From Clostridiales bacterium (GTDB lineage: Bacteria > Bacillota > Clostridia > Christensenellales > UBA1242), in assembly GCA_015055745.1 (NCBI GenBank), contig SVHS01000002.1:62001-126000 (forward strand): a stretch of 64,000 nt of DNA, read 5' to 3'. Positions 1 to 10,525 of the stretch are shown in pieces. The position numbers and the translations under genes were made by a program. Numbering within the stretch: the stretch's first letter is position 1; each line of letters begins with the position of its first letter. Under the pieces are notes generated by a model. That model was not told where the DNA came from, made no database searches, and was given only the letters and a program-made list of their open reading frames with translations.

Positions 1-1
1 T

Positions 2-3000
2 TACAATGCTACAAAAGTGCTAATCCCTGGCGAGACGTACAATATTAAAGTAAAGGCGACTGCTAGTGCGCGTGGAGATAGCCCATACACCAGTCTTGTC
101 ACATATGGTCATATGCAAACTCTCGACACTCCGACCAATGTAAAAATTAACGGTACTACTCTTACTTGGGATGTAGTAGAAAACGCCAGCTACTATGTAG
201 TAAAGCTTATCACCCCTCAAAATAAAAATATATTTGACTACGACGGCAACCTTTTGACCAAAGATGATGCAGAAAGCATCAAAAATGCTGAGCTCACAGA
301 ATATACTTTTTATACAAATCAATTCAATTTTGATTCATTACTATCTTCAGCAGGTATATACAAATTTTATGTATCAGCAGTACGAGTAGAACCAGCAGAA
401 AAAATCATGAGTGATTATTCATCAAAGATGACATATAAAAATATCAAGACTTTATCCACTCCGATAAATGGTACTATCGCTTTGGTTGATGGAGATTTGC
501 ATCTTACCTCTGTTGTCGACAAAAACGCTAATGCTATCACTGTGAAATATGCCGACACTGAAAGGACAGTGGAAATTAATAGTGCTAATACCAGCATATC
601 CATCTCTGGAAATATTGTGGATATCAATCTCTCAAAATTCTTCCCTGCAGACATTTTAGACCTTGATGTTATAAAACAATATTCATTTAAAGTCAAAGCA
701 AACTACATAAACTCTAATGAAAACAATAAATACTACACTGACTCAGAGTATAGTAATGTAGTCGTATTTGAAAATACATACATTCTCTCCGCTCCAGATA
801 TCACTTTATCACAAGATGTCGCTACTGGATACTACGAAGTATCTTGGGACAGTGCTGATAATGACCATGTAAAAAAATATGAAGTCTTTGTGTTTACTCC
901 TACAGGACTCATACAGCCTATCTACCAAATCGAGCCTAATGAAAATGAAACTAAAAATAAATTCCTCATCACTACAGACTTTGTGTCAGTAGCAGTGAGA
1001 GCTGTAGGAGCTGGAAATTATATCACTTCTCCTCTCAGCGAATATGCTGTCAATCCAGACATATCAAACGAATTTACAGATGATATAAATTTCACCACAT
1101 CAAACAACACTCTTCACTGGGATACTGTAGATAATGCATATTATTTTGTACAATTTGGCGACTTATGGACAGAGACCAATCTAAATAGCTGCGCTATCCC
1201 AGTAGAATATTGCACATCAAATGACTATAGCATTTATGTCACGGTCATCAAAGATGGATATATCCCTCAGACCTTACAAGTAGATTTGTCTTACAATCCT
1301 CGTTTGACTGCTCCATATATAGCTAATGGTCAAGGTTTTAGCAGTAGAAACTTATATGAATTGTCATTCACTGGCTCAAACAAAGCTTTAGGATATTATG
1401 TGTACATAAAGTCTGCCGACGCTAGCGAATATGTAAAGATTGATACTTTATATACTAGCACCACTATAGATATTTCAAAATATATTACCAGCAAGGGAGA
1501 ATATTATGTATGCATCGAGTCTGTAGCTGATCCTTATAGTATATATAAAAATAGCGCTCTATCTTCACCTATACCTGTCACACATGAGGAAGTATTGGAT
1601 ACTCCGCAGTTTGACAAGATCGGAGATGAAAACTATCCTATCCTCAAGATCACTAGAGGAAATGAGACGACATACCAATTGAGATTCTATGGTGTAAAAA
1701 ATGCCGATATGTATGAAATCCTTATCGGAGGAAACAAAATAACTGAACCTAGTAAGGGAGCGAATTTTACAGGTATATATATCAAAGACATCACAGAGTA
1801 TTTATCTACTGCTGGTGACTATGTCATCAAAATCAGAGCTATCCCTAGCGCCAATGCTGACAATGTCGTAGCCAGCGCATACAATGAAGAGACTTATCCT
1901 GTGTATAGACAGCTGAGTGTAGTAGATCTTATCCAAGTAAAGGACAACAATGGCGTATACACTCTATCCTTCAACCCACAAGACAATGCCGAATCATATG
2001 GCGTAAGAATAGTAAAACAAAATGACGATGGATACAAGGCTTACCTAGAAAGCTTAGGTCTCACAAATTACTTTAAAGTGACTACAGCTAGTGATATCTC
2101 AGAGTATCTACAGCAAGGTGGATTATACTATATCTACATGACTTCTCTAGCTAAAAAAGGTAGCAATTATGCAGATTCCCCAGAGTCCACTACTTTTGCT
2201 ACTGTAGAAAAATTTACTACTCTAAACAAGCCAGACGAAATCAAATTTACAAATAAAGATACTGGTGAATATATTTTGAGCTGGGTAGGCGATGAGCACG
2301 CAGACTACTATCAAGTACTCATATCTGATCCAAATAAAGTGAATTTCAAATTTAATGTATACAACAAAGCGACTAGCACAGATATCTCTCAATACATTAC
2401 TTTACAAGGTGATTATTCTATAGCTATCTACTCTATGGTAAATCCACTCAGCGACAATGCAAAAGAATATGAAAATAGTGGTGCAGGTACGACAAGTGAA
2501 ACATATATCTACTCAAAAGACCAAGATTTTACTCGATATTCCGTATATTCTTATGGCAAATATTATGACTTTGAGATAGAGACTCTAGAAGATTTGAAAA
2601 ATATCTTATGGTATCATTATCTATATGGAATAGACAGCAATTTAGGCTTAAATATCAAGCTAATCCCTCAAGAAGACGAAGATATCCGTACTATGATATG
2701 GAGATTGGGTGACGAAGCTCACAATGAAAAGCTTTATCCTTTCAATGATGATACAGATTGGATAGCTGCAAAAGATACGACTGACGACACTTATCTTATC
2801 ACCGTAAATGATACATTTAAAATATTATGTAAAAATATATTGGAGACTTACCCTGAGTTAAATATTTTGTCAAATCTCACTATCAGCAGAGCAAATGACT
2901 CGACAAATATATTCAATCTCAAGTACGCAAATGCATTGAATGTGGACAAAGTGAATATGGATAGTAGCATGTCTAGTCAGCACAATACTACATATGCGGA

Positions 3001-4249
3001 TTACGACTACGGCAACCCATATCAATACATCGACTACTATTCTCGTAAGAGTAGTACAGCTGTATTTAATATTGATTACAAAGCTGAGATGAATGTCTCC
3101 ACTACTGAGCAATTGCTCCACGCTGTGACACATGGTAAGAAACCAAAATTTGTCGGTGAGTCAGCGTTGGCACAGACAGTGTACTCAAATGCAAAGATAG
3201 TATTATCAGCTATCATTGATGACAAGATGAGTGATCTAGAAAAAGTGACTGCAATATTTGATTGGTTAGAATACGGCTACAATCTAAACTACTATGCAGA
3301 CAAACAATTAACTTCTGGGTCTCTATCTACTGCTGAGTTATCCGTCTACGGACTCAGAAAAGATTATTATCTAGAAGGCATATTTGAAGACATTTCACTT
3401 TCTAAAGAAGGCAATATCACGATAGGCAATCCTTATGCTACTAGCGCATCTTACTCAAAAGCATTTGCTCTATTGTGCGCTATAGAAGGCATAGAAGCCA
3501 AAGTCATCAACGGTGAATACGAATATAGTATCACTAGCACTAGTGGCACTAAGTACTATACAGTAGACCACGTATGGAATAAGGTATATATCAGCACTAC
3601 TCAAGACCAAGAAAAAGTGTGGCTCACTCTTGACCTCACTTTCTCAGACAATTATATTATATTAAATAATTTGACCAAGAGCTATGGAGTATCATCTCAT
3701 ACATATTTCTTGATGAGTGACAATGCTTTGCAGGCAAATCTAAAGAGTACTTTCGGTGCTACTATCACTGATGAGACATATGTCATCTCTAATGATTATG
3801 CAGATAATCTCACTAGCCCTACAAATGTATTCTATGATTATTACACTGACAATTATTTTGGTCTCACAGTATCACAGATAGACTCTATCGCACTTGATGC
3901 ACATGATGATAATAGTCATGAAATCTCTGATTTCACATATTCAAGACAATATGATCCAAATATATCTTATCAAAAATATATGCAGACTACTGGTTATGGC
4001 AATTTACAATCTTATCTACTAAATACAATATTCTCATCAGAATACAATGCAACTAAAGGCTCAGGCAATGCAACATTCGAATTTAAATATAAAAATTCTA
4101 ACTTTACAGGAGATATAAAGAATACATTGCAGACCATGTTTAACAATTTGCAAATCAATTATGGTATCAGCTTGACTCTTGCTAACCTTTACACTATAGT
4201 AGATTCTTCTGCTGGTACGACTACTGTAGTATATGTTGTAAAAACGTAG
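2..4249 (+). CDS. Giant secreted/surface protein, 5' truncated by the window edge; tandem FN3-like beta-sandwich repeats plus a C-terminal transglutaminase-like region
   Basis: The frame is open to the window edge (tac aat gct aca aaa gtg), so the listed GTG start at 17 is probably internal. Recurrent motifs such as 'YELSFTGSNKALGYYVYIKS' and 'GEYYVCIESV'. 'SASYSKAFALLCAIEGIEAKVING...DHVWNKVYI...VWLTLDLTF' resembles the transglutaminase core. Confidence 0.8.
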   Translation, partial: YNATKVLIPGETYNIKVKATASARGDSPYTSLVTYGHMQTLDTPTNVKINGTTLTWDVVENASYYVVKLITPQNKNIFDYDGNLLTKDDAESIKNAELTEYTFYTNQFNFDSLLSSAGIYKFYVSAVRVEPAEKIMSDYSSKMTYKNIKTLSTPINGTIALVDGDLHLTSVVDKNANAITVKYADTERTVEINSANTSISISGNIVDINLSKFFPADILDLDVIKQYSFKVKANYINSNENNKYYTDSEYSNVVVFENTYILSAPDITLSQDVATGYYEVSWDSADNDHVKKYEVFVFTPTGLIQPIYQIEPNENETKNKFLITTDFVSVAVRAVGAGNYITSPLSEYAVNPDISNEFTDDINFTTSNNTLHWDTVDNAYYFVQFGDLWTETNLNSCAIPVEYCTSNDYSIYVTVIKDGYIPQTLQVDLSYNPRLTAPYIANGQGFSSRNLYELSFTGSNKALGYYVYIKSADASEYVKIDTLYTSTTIDISKYITSKGEYYVCIESVADPYSIYKNSALSSPIPVTHEEVLDTPQFDKIGDENYPILKITRGNETTYQLRFYGVKNADMYEILIGGNKITEPSKGANFTGIYIKDITEYLSTAGDYVIKIRAIPSANADNVVASAYNEETYPVYRQLSVVDLIQVKDNNGVYTLSFNPQDNAESYGVRIVKQNDDGYKAYLESLGLTNYFKVTTASDISEYLQQGGLYYIYMTSLAKKGSNYADSPESTTFATVEKFTTLNKPDEIKFTNKDTGEYILSWVGDEHADYYQVLISDPNKVNFKFNVYNKATSTDISQYITLQGDYSIAIYSMVNPLSDNAKEYENSGAGTTSETYIYSKDQDFTRYSVYSYGKYYDFEIETLEDLKNILWYHYLYGIDSNLGLNIKLIPQEDEDIRTMIWRLGDEAHNEKLYPFNDDTDWIAAKDTTDDTYLITVNDTFKILCKNILETYPELNILSNLTISRANDSTNIFNLKYANALNVDKVNMDSSMSSQHNTTYADYDYGNPYQYIDYYSRKSSTAVFNIDYKAEMNVSTTEQLLHAVTHGKKPKFVGESALAQTVYSNAKIVLSAIIDDKMSDLEKVTAIFDWLEYGYNLNYYADKQLTSGSLSTAELSVYGLRKDYYLEGIFEDISLSKEGNITIGNPYATSASYSKAFALLCAIEGIEAKVINGEYEYSITSTSGTKYYTVDHVWNKVYISTTQDQEKVWLTLDLTFSDNYIILNNLTKSYGVSSHTYFLMSDNALQANLKSTFGATITDETYVISNDYADNLTSPTNVFYDYYTDNYFGLTVSQIDSIALDAHDDNSHEISDFTYSRQYDPNISYQKYMQTTGYGNLQSYLLNTIFSSEYNATKGSGNATFEFKYKNSNFTGDIKNTLQTMFNNLQINYGISLTLANLYTIVDSSAGTTTVVYVVKT

Positions 4250-4282
4250 AATAAAAACACATCAACTACTTAAAATACGTTT

Positions 4283-5737
4283 ATGAAAGTTGATGCAGTG
4301 AAAACATTGGAAGAAATAAAAAAAATACTGCACGAGAGTGGCGATCTAAAGTCACGTACCGTGCAGTTTTTTGGCACTCAAGTGGCGATTTGCTATATCG
4401 CACCTATAGTGGATAATATACTATTAAATCAAACCATCATGGACCCAATGCTAGCATATCCATTCAAGGCAGAAGATGATATCCTTACTACTCTTAAAGA
4501 ATATGTCTTATCAAATAACGAAGTAAGTGAGTACATAGATATTGATAGCGCTATAGAAAAGCTTTTGTCAGGGCACTGTCTCATGCTAGTAGACAATGCT
4601 GATCATATCCTTAGCTGTGATATCGAAAAAATCACTGTCCGTCCCATAGCCGAGCCACCTACTAGCGTGGTCATCAAAGGTCCTCGTGAAGGATTTAATG
4701 AAAGTCTAAAATACAATCTTGCCCTTATACGAAAGCGTGCGAAAACAAATGACCTAGTAGTGAAAACTCTAGAAATCGGCAAGATGACAAAATCTCAAGT
4801 AGCGGTAGTATACTTTGACTCTATCGTAGATAAAAACAATGTAAAGCAGATAATGAGAAGATTAAAAAATATACAAATCGATGGACTGATAGACAGCCAT
4901 TATCTAGTGTCATATCTACAAAAAAATCCGACATCTCTATTCAAACAAGTCGGCGATACAGAAAAGCCTGATGTGCTAGTAGCTAAGATGCTCGAGGGGC
5001 GTATAGGTATCATAGTAGATGGTAGTCCGATAGCTCTCACACTTCCATTTATCTTGATAGAAGATCTACAAAATTCTGATGACTACTATAGTCAGCCTAT
5101 ACGAGTGACTTTTATCCGTATATTGCGCTTGGTGGGTGTAATCTTGGCAGTATTGCTACCTGGAGTATATGTCGCACTAGAAAAATATCATTATAAGATA
5201 CTGCCGACCGAATTTCTCGTCACGATAATGAACACTACTCAAGGTATCCCTTTTTCACCTTTTATAGAGCTATTGTTTGTAGTATTGTTATTTGAGATTT
5301 TATATGAAGCTAACCTTAGAATGCCTCAATATTTTGGCATGGCTATGTCTATAGTCGGAGCTCTAGTCTTGGGTGAAACTGCTGTAAATGCTGGATTAGT
5401 CAGTCCACCAGCGGTAATGATTGTAGCCCTATCTGGTATCACGTTTTACATTATACCGAGTCAAGCAGCTCAGTTTAGTGTATTGAGACTGATAGCTTTG
5501 GTAATAGGTGCAGCAGTAGGACTATATGGTATATTATTGTTTTGTGTATTCCTGATATCTTACTTATCTAGTTTTGATAGCTACAATAGCGCATATCTTG
5601 CTCCTACTGCTCCACTCATTATGCAAGACCAAAAAGATATGTTTAAGCGAGAAATTATCAAGAAAATGTACAAACGGCCAAAATCAATATCAAACAACCA
5701 TGATAATGTAGACAGGAGGGGAAAAGATGAAAATTAA
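4283..5737 (+). CDS. gerAA: Spore germination protein, GerA family (A subunit)
   Basis: GerA-type sequence (FFGTQVAICYIAPIVDN..., PREGFNESLKYNLALIRKR), multiple C-terminal TM helices, followed by overlapping B and C subunit genes. Confidence 0.93.
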   Translation: MKVDAVKTLEEIKKILHESGDLKSRTVQFFGTQVAICYIAPIVDNILLNQTIMDPMLAYPFKAEDDILTTLKEYVLSNNEVSEYIDIDSAIEKLLSGHCLMLVDNADHILSCDIEKITVRPIAEPPTSVVIKGPREGFNESLKYNLALIRKRAKTNDLVVKTLEIGKMTKSQVAVVYFDSIVDKNNVKQIMRRLKNIQIDGLIDSHYLVSYLQKNPTSLFKQVGDTEKPDVLVAKMLEGRIGIIVDGSPIALTLPFILIEDLQNSDDYYSQPIRVTFIRILRLVGVILAVLLPGVYVALEKYHYKILPTEFLVTIMNTTQGIPFSPFIELLFVVLLFEILYEANLRMPQYFGMAMSIVGALVLGETAVNAGLVSPPAVMIVALSGITFYIIPSQAAQFSVLRLIALVIGAAVGLYGILLFCVFLISYLSSFDSYNSAYLAPTAPLIMQDQKDMFKREIIKKMYKRPKSISNNHDNVDRRGKDEN

Positions 5738-6845
5738 TTATAGACAATTATCCGTGATGATTTTCTTTAGCTTTATCTCTCTAAAGTTTCTTGTCCTACC
5801 GAGTGTACTTTATCTTCATAGCGGAAATATGAGCTGGTTAGTAGTGTTGGTATTGATGATACTGGACGGACTCTTTGCCATATCTATCATAGATCTGATG
5901 AAAAAAAATCAAGACTCAAATATCAATGAGTTTATGAACAATACTATAGGACCAGTATTGACTAAGATTTTTTTGGCAGTATTAGCTTTGAAATTCTTTT
6001 TACAAGTAGCAAATATTGTAAAAGGATTGGAGTTTTTTGTAGTAGAAAATTTTTACAACAATTTTAGCTGGATACTATACATCTTGCCTCTCATCGGACT
6101 TACCTCATTTATGATGTATAAAGGACTAAGAAATATCGCACGCGTACAAGAAGTATTTTGTTGGTCTATCGTCATCGGTTGCATCTACATCGGTTGCAAA
6201 TCGTTTTCTGGCGTAGATCCATTAGTATATTTGCCTATGTTTAAAGACGGAGCAGTCCCACTTTTTGAGAGCGGATATCGCCATCTTAGCTGGTTTGGCT
6301 CTAGCACATTTTTGTTGATATTGTTTGGCAAAGTAGATTTTCAAAATCCACGAAAAAAATTGTGCATAAAATATATCATATTCGCTATCATATTAGTCCA
6401 ATTTATCTATTTTATCTTTTACGGACTATTTGATATCACCAGCCCTACTCACACCTTTGCCATCAGCGATATCAGTCAGTTTACTAGTAGCAAGTCTATC
6501 ATAGATGAGCTCTCTTGGCTAGTGGTCTCACTATGGGTGATAATGCAATCTATACAGATAGCTCTGTATGGATATTGCTTAGTACTTAGCCTGATGTATT
6601 TATTCCATATCAAGTCAAAAATCGTCGTTATCACTTTTGTCAATATCCTAATATTCGCTCTTAGCTATCTCGGAGCCGAGACTATCAATCTGGAGCAAAT
6701 CTTCTTTACACCATTTGCATCTATTGTCACTATCATATCACAATACATCATACCACCAATACTTTGGATAGGATACATGGTGCGACATAGACGGCAAAAT
6801 AAAATCAGCGGGGTGAAAAATGAAAAAACTAAAGTCAATATTTAG
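5727..6845 (+). CDS. gerAB: GerAB/endospore germination permease family protein
   Basis: About 10 TM helices; overlaps the upstream gerAA-like and downstream gerAC-like ORFs. Confidence 0.9.
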   Translation: MKINYRQLSVMIFFSFISLKFLVLPSVLYLHSGNMSWLVVLVLMILDGLFAISIIDLMKKNQDSNINEFMNNTIGPVLTKIFLAVLALKFFLQVANIVKGLEFFVVENFYNNFSWILYILPLIGLTSFMMYKGLRNIARVQEVFCWSIVIGCIYIGCKSFSGVDPLVYLPMFKDGAVPLFESGYRHLSWFGSSTFLLILFGKVDFQNPRKKLCIKYIIFAIILVQFIYFIFYGLFDITSPTHTFAISDISQFTSSKSIIDELSWLVVSLWVIMQSIQIALYGYCLVLSLMYLFHIKSKIVVITFVNILIFALSYLGAETINLEQIFFTPFASIVTIISQYIIPPILWIGYMVRHRRQNKISGVKNEKTKVNI

Positions 6846-8055
6846 CCCTCGCAAACTCATTATTTGGATTTTTATTATCATACTCATCATCACCGTGCCA
6901 GAAATTGCTCGCCCTGCCATGAGCAAGACTGAAGCCATAGTGACTATGATGTGTATAGACAAAGACGGTGAAGATATCAAAGTCTGTACCTCTGTCCTCA
7001 CTCCAGCCAGCGAAAAAACCGCCAATTATGAAGTTTACTCAGGCAAAGGAAAAACTGTAGGTGAAGCTGTCGAAAATATTAGCTTAGCTTTAGGTAAAAG
7101 TATAGGCTTCGCTCAATGTGAAATCATGGGCTTTGGTGACAATCTGTCTGAAGAAGGTATCATGTCTACTCTAGACTTTATGACAAGGACTAGGAGAGTC
7201 GGTAGAAATGCTCTACTCATAAACTTTAGTGGTGAAGTGGAAAAATTTGCTCAAGCAGTGGTCAATATGAATATCGAAAAATCTCTACATCTAGAAGATA
7301 TCATGAATTTTGACCAGAGATATATCCTATCAGAAGATAGCAATATTCACTCTTTTTATAAAGGATATTTTAGTAAAATATCACTAGGTATCATGCCAAA
7401 AATTAAGCTAGAGACTGAGGATAAAGGTAATTCTATCGAAGTGCAAGAGTCCGCCACAGGTGGAGGTAGCTCAAATGAACCCGGCTCTGGATCTGGCGGA
7501 GATAGCAAAAAAGAATATATATTAAATGACGGTACTGCTTGCATATTTAGAAATGGAGAAAAAATCTTGGAAATCACTCCTGATACGATGAAAAAATTAA
7601 ACTTATTTATCAACGAATCCCAAGAAGGTACCCTTACCATAGATCATGTGACTGACGATTTGTATGATGATGCTTCTATCATATTACACGTGTCTAAAAA
7701 AGACGTATCGTTTACTCCAAAATTTGATGGCGAAAAGCCGATATACGAAATCAGTATAGATGTCACAGTACTAGTAGAAGAAGTGGACGAAGAAAATCCT
7801 AGCTTAAAATTTTTGAAAAGGAATAAGGAATTTCTCACTCCTACTCTCATCGAAAAAACAAAACAACAAGTAGAAAAACAAGCATATGAAATAATAGAAT
7901 ATTGCAAAGAAAACAAAGTAGACCTAATCCATGTATATGAATTTTTCTATAGAAAACAATACAAGAAATTTTCAGAATATTACGATAAAATGCAAGAAAA
8001 ATACCTTGACAATATTGATTATAAAATCTCAGTCAAGGTAAACAGCTCTTATTAA
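6820..8055 (+). CDS. gerAC: Ger(x)C family spore germination protein (C subunit)
   Basis: N-terminal hydrophobic segment; GerC-like C-terminus (TPTLIEKTKQQVEKQAYEIIEYCKENKVDLIHVYEFFYRK); operon position. Confidence 0.9.
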   Translation: MKKLKSIFSPRKLIIWIFIIILIITVPEIARPAMSKTEAIVTMMCIDKDGEDIKVCTSVLTPASEKTANYEVYSGKGKTVGEAVENISLALGKSIGFAQCEIMGFGDNLSEEGIMSTLDFMTRTRRVGRNALLINFSGEVEKFAQAVVNMNIEKSLHLEDIMNFDQRYILSEDSNIHSFYKGYFSKISLGIMPKIKLETEDKGNSIEVQESATGGGSSNEPGSGSGGDSKKEYILNDGTACIFRNGEKILEITPDTMKKLNLFINESQEGTLTIDHVTDDLYDDASIILHVSKKDVSFTPKFDGEKPIYEISIDVTVLVEEVDEENPSLKFLKRNKEFLTPTLIEKTKQQVEKQAYEIIEYCKENKVDLIHVYEFFYRKQYKKFSEYYDKMQEKYLDNIDYKISVKVNSSY

Positions 8056-10439
8056 GCTCTTAGAGTCAATCCGATGGTTTCCATCGACTTGATGAGCCTA
8101 GTAGAAAATTTTTCTATATCACTAGACTCCAATGTCTTATCTTTTGGAGTAATGACGAAGTTGATAGTATAGCTAATCTTATCTTTCAAGACTTCGTCAT
8201 TTTTATATATATCTTTGAGTGAGTGCTCGAGGATATAGCTTGCCTTAAAATCAGACAACGCTTTCTCTATCTCACCATATGGCATGTTTTTATCAGCGAC
8301 AAAGTTAAAGTCTACAGACACACTCTGGAATTTGCTAGTAGGAGTGAGTCTAAATACATTTTTCTTTACTTCTAGCATTTTATTGACATCTAGCTCTAGC
8401 ACTGCAAAAGTTTTTCTCTTGTCAATATTCTTTGCTATAGCTGGGTGCAAAACACCCATCTCTCCTAGCACCAAATCCCCAGCTGTTATTTCACAAGAAT
8501 TTACTGGATGATAAAGTTTATTTTGATTGGTCAATGAGTAATCTACAGAAATATGCATTATATGTCTAGCGATATACTCTACTATCTCTTTTAGACGGAA
8601 ATATAATGTCTTTTCACTATCTTTTTCACTAGCCAATACGATAGCCAATTTCTTCTTTTCCACAGCGAGATTATTTTCATCTATATTGTCTACTACTCTA
8701 CCTATTTCGAATATACCAAGGTCAGGGTATTTATTTTTATTATCATCAACAAATTTTATAATAGTAGGAGCAAGATGTGAGCGTAGTCCACCCTGCCCAC
8801 TCTTTGATGAGTCGAGTAAATGTAGTACACTCTGCTCTTCTATACCTACAGATTTATTGTACTCAACATAATTCCAAATGTAGCTATGCACTTCATTTAG
8901 ATCAAACTGACTAGCAAGTGCGTATTTTATCTCATACTCTACAGTATGAGTAGGTATTTGATCTACAGGTTGTAGAGGCATAGACATAGGTTTACTTTTA
9001 ATATTATCATAACCATACATTCTAAATATTTCTTCCACCAAGTCTTCTTTGATAGAAATATCCTTTGTGCCTCTGTATGATGGTACAGCCACCCTGAGAG
9101 ACTCTTTCTCTTCGTCCAAAACTGACACTTCAAATCCTAGACGAACAAGAGTATCTTTTACTTCTGCAAGAGATAGATTTACTCCACCTCTTCTAGACAA
9201 GAAATCTGTATCAATATCTATAATGTGCTTTGGATAGTGATATTTATATACATCTGTGAGACTGCTGGTCACTTTGATATCTTTATCCACTTGCCTCAAA
9301 AGATAGATTAATCTCTCTATAGCTGTAGCACACATCTCTGGATCGAGAGATTTTTCGTATCTCAAGCTCGCGTCAGTGATGAGTCCTATCTTCCTGCTAG
9401 TCTTACGTATAGCCACACAGTCAAAGCACGCACTCTCGAGTAATAGGCTAGTCGTATCCTCTGAGATACCTGATTTTAGTCCACCTTTCACCCCAGCTAT
9501 TGCCACTGGCTCTCTATGATCATCACATATCACCACAGCGCCACTCTCTATAGTGTGGACTTCGTGCTCCAGTGTCTCCATATCTAGATTTTTATCCGCT
9601 TCGATGACCGTGATACCTTTCACGACACTATTGTCAAAAGCGTGCATAGGCTGTCCCATCTCTAGCATGAGATAGTTTGTCATATCAGCGAGAAGATTGA
9701 TGTCTCTCATGCCACAATAATTTAATCTAAGCTTCATTAGTGGAGTAGATACTTTCGCCTTAACATTATCTACAGTGAGTCCACAATACCTATAACACTT
9801 ATCTGTCTCCACCTTGATATCCAATGGCGCAAGTGACGCATACTGAGTGAGATCTTCCCTCTCGATAGGCTTGAGCTCACGCTTGAAGATAGTCGCAAAC
9901 TCCCTCGCTATACCATAATGCCCCCACAGGTCAGGTCTATTTGTAAGAGATTTATTATCCACCTCGATGAGCACATCATCTACTGGCAAAATCTCTTTTA
10001 TATCCTTTCCGACAGGTAGGCTTGCATCTAGCTCTACGATACCTGAAGTGTCCGACTCTATACCTAATTCATTTCCGCCACAGCACATACCATAGCTATC
10101 CACTCCGGCGAGCTTGGCTGGCTTTATCTTGAGACCATTTACATTACCACCCACACGAGCAAAGTACGTCTTTAGTCCCACTCTTACATTCGGAGCACCG
10201 CACACTACTTGCACAGGAGCCCCACTGCCATCATCGACAGTCAAAATGTGTAGATGATCGCTATTCGGGTGATTTTCTACTGTTAAAATTTCCGCCACCA
10301 CAATGTTCTCTAGCTCTTTACCCTTGTATTCTACACCTTCCACTTCTGCTGTAGATAGACCAAAGCGTTTGACCAATTCGTCCACTTCTATCCCGCTCAA
10401 ATCTACATAGTCTTTTATCCAATTTAGTGAAATTAACAT
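8052..10439 (-). CDS. pheT: Phenylalanine--tRNA ligase beta subunit
   Basis: Full-length 795 aa; tRNA-binding domain (NHPNSDHLHILTVDDG) and B3/B4/B5 domains recognisable. Confidence 0.97.
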   Translation of the reverse strand: MLISLNWIKDYVDLSGIEVDELVKRFGLSTAEVEGVEYKGKELENIVVAEILTVENHPNSDHLHILTVDDGSGAPVQVVCGAPNVRVGLKTYFARVGGNVNGLKIKPAKLAGVDSYGMCCGGNELGIESDTSGIVELDASLPVGKDIKEILPVDDVLIEVDNKSLTNRPDLWGHYGIAREFATIFKRELKPIEREDLTQYASLAPLDIKVETDKCYRYCGLTVDNVKAKVSTPLMKLRLNYCGMRDINLLADMTNYLMLEMGQPMHAFDNSVVKGITVIEADKNLDMETLEHEVHTIESGAVVICDDHREPVAIAGVKGGLKSGISEDTTSLLLESACFDCVAIRKTSRKIGLITDASLRYEKSLDPEMCATAIERLIYLLRQVDKDIKVTSSLTDVYKYHYPKHIIDIDTDFLSRRGGVNLSLAEVKDTLVRLGFEVSVLDEEKESLRVAVPSYRGTKDISIKEDLVEEIFRMYGYDNIKSKPMSMPLQPVDQIPTHTVEYEIKYALASQFDLNEVHSYIWNYVEYNKSVGIEEQSVLHLLDSSKSGQGGLRSHLAPTIIKFVDDNKNKYPDLGIFEIGRVVDNIDENNLAVEKKKLAIVLASEKDSEKTLYFRLKEIVEYIARHIMHISVDYSLTNQNKLYHPVNSCEITAGDLVLGEMGVLHPAIAKNIDKRKTFAVLELDVNKMLEVKKNVFRLTPTSKFQSVSVDFNFVADKNMPYGEIEKALSDFKASYILEHSLKDIYKNDEVLKDKISYTINFVITPKDKTLESSDIEKFSTRLIKSMETIGLTLRA

Positions 10440-10525
10440 TTTCTTCTCCTTTATTTATTTTAATATGTCACTCTAATAAACAAGAAAATTCTTCGACTTC
10501 GATCAGAATGACATTTATCCTCTCT

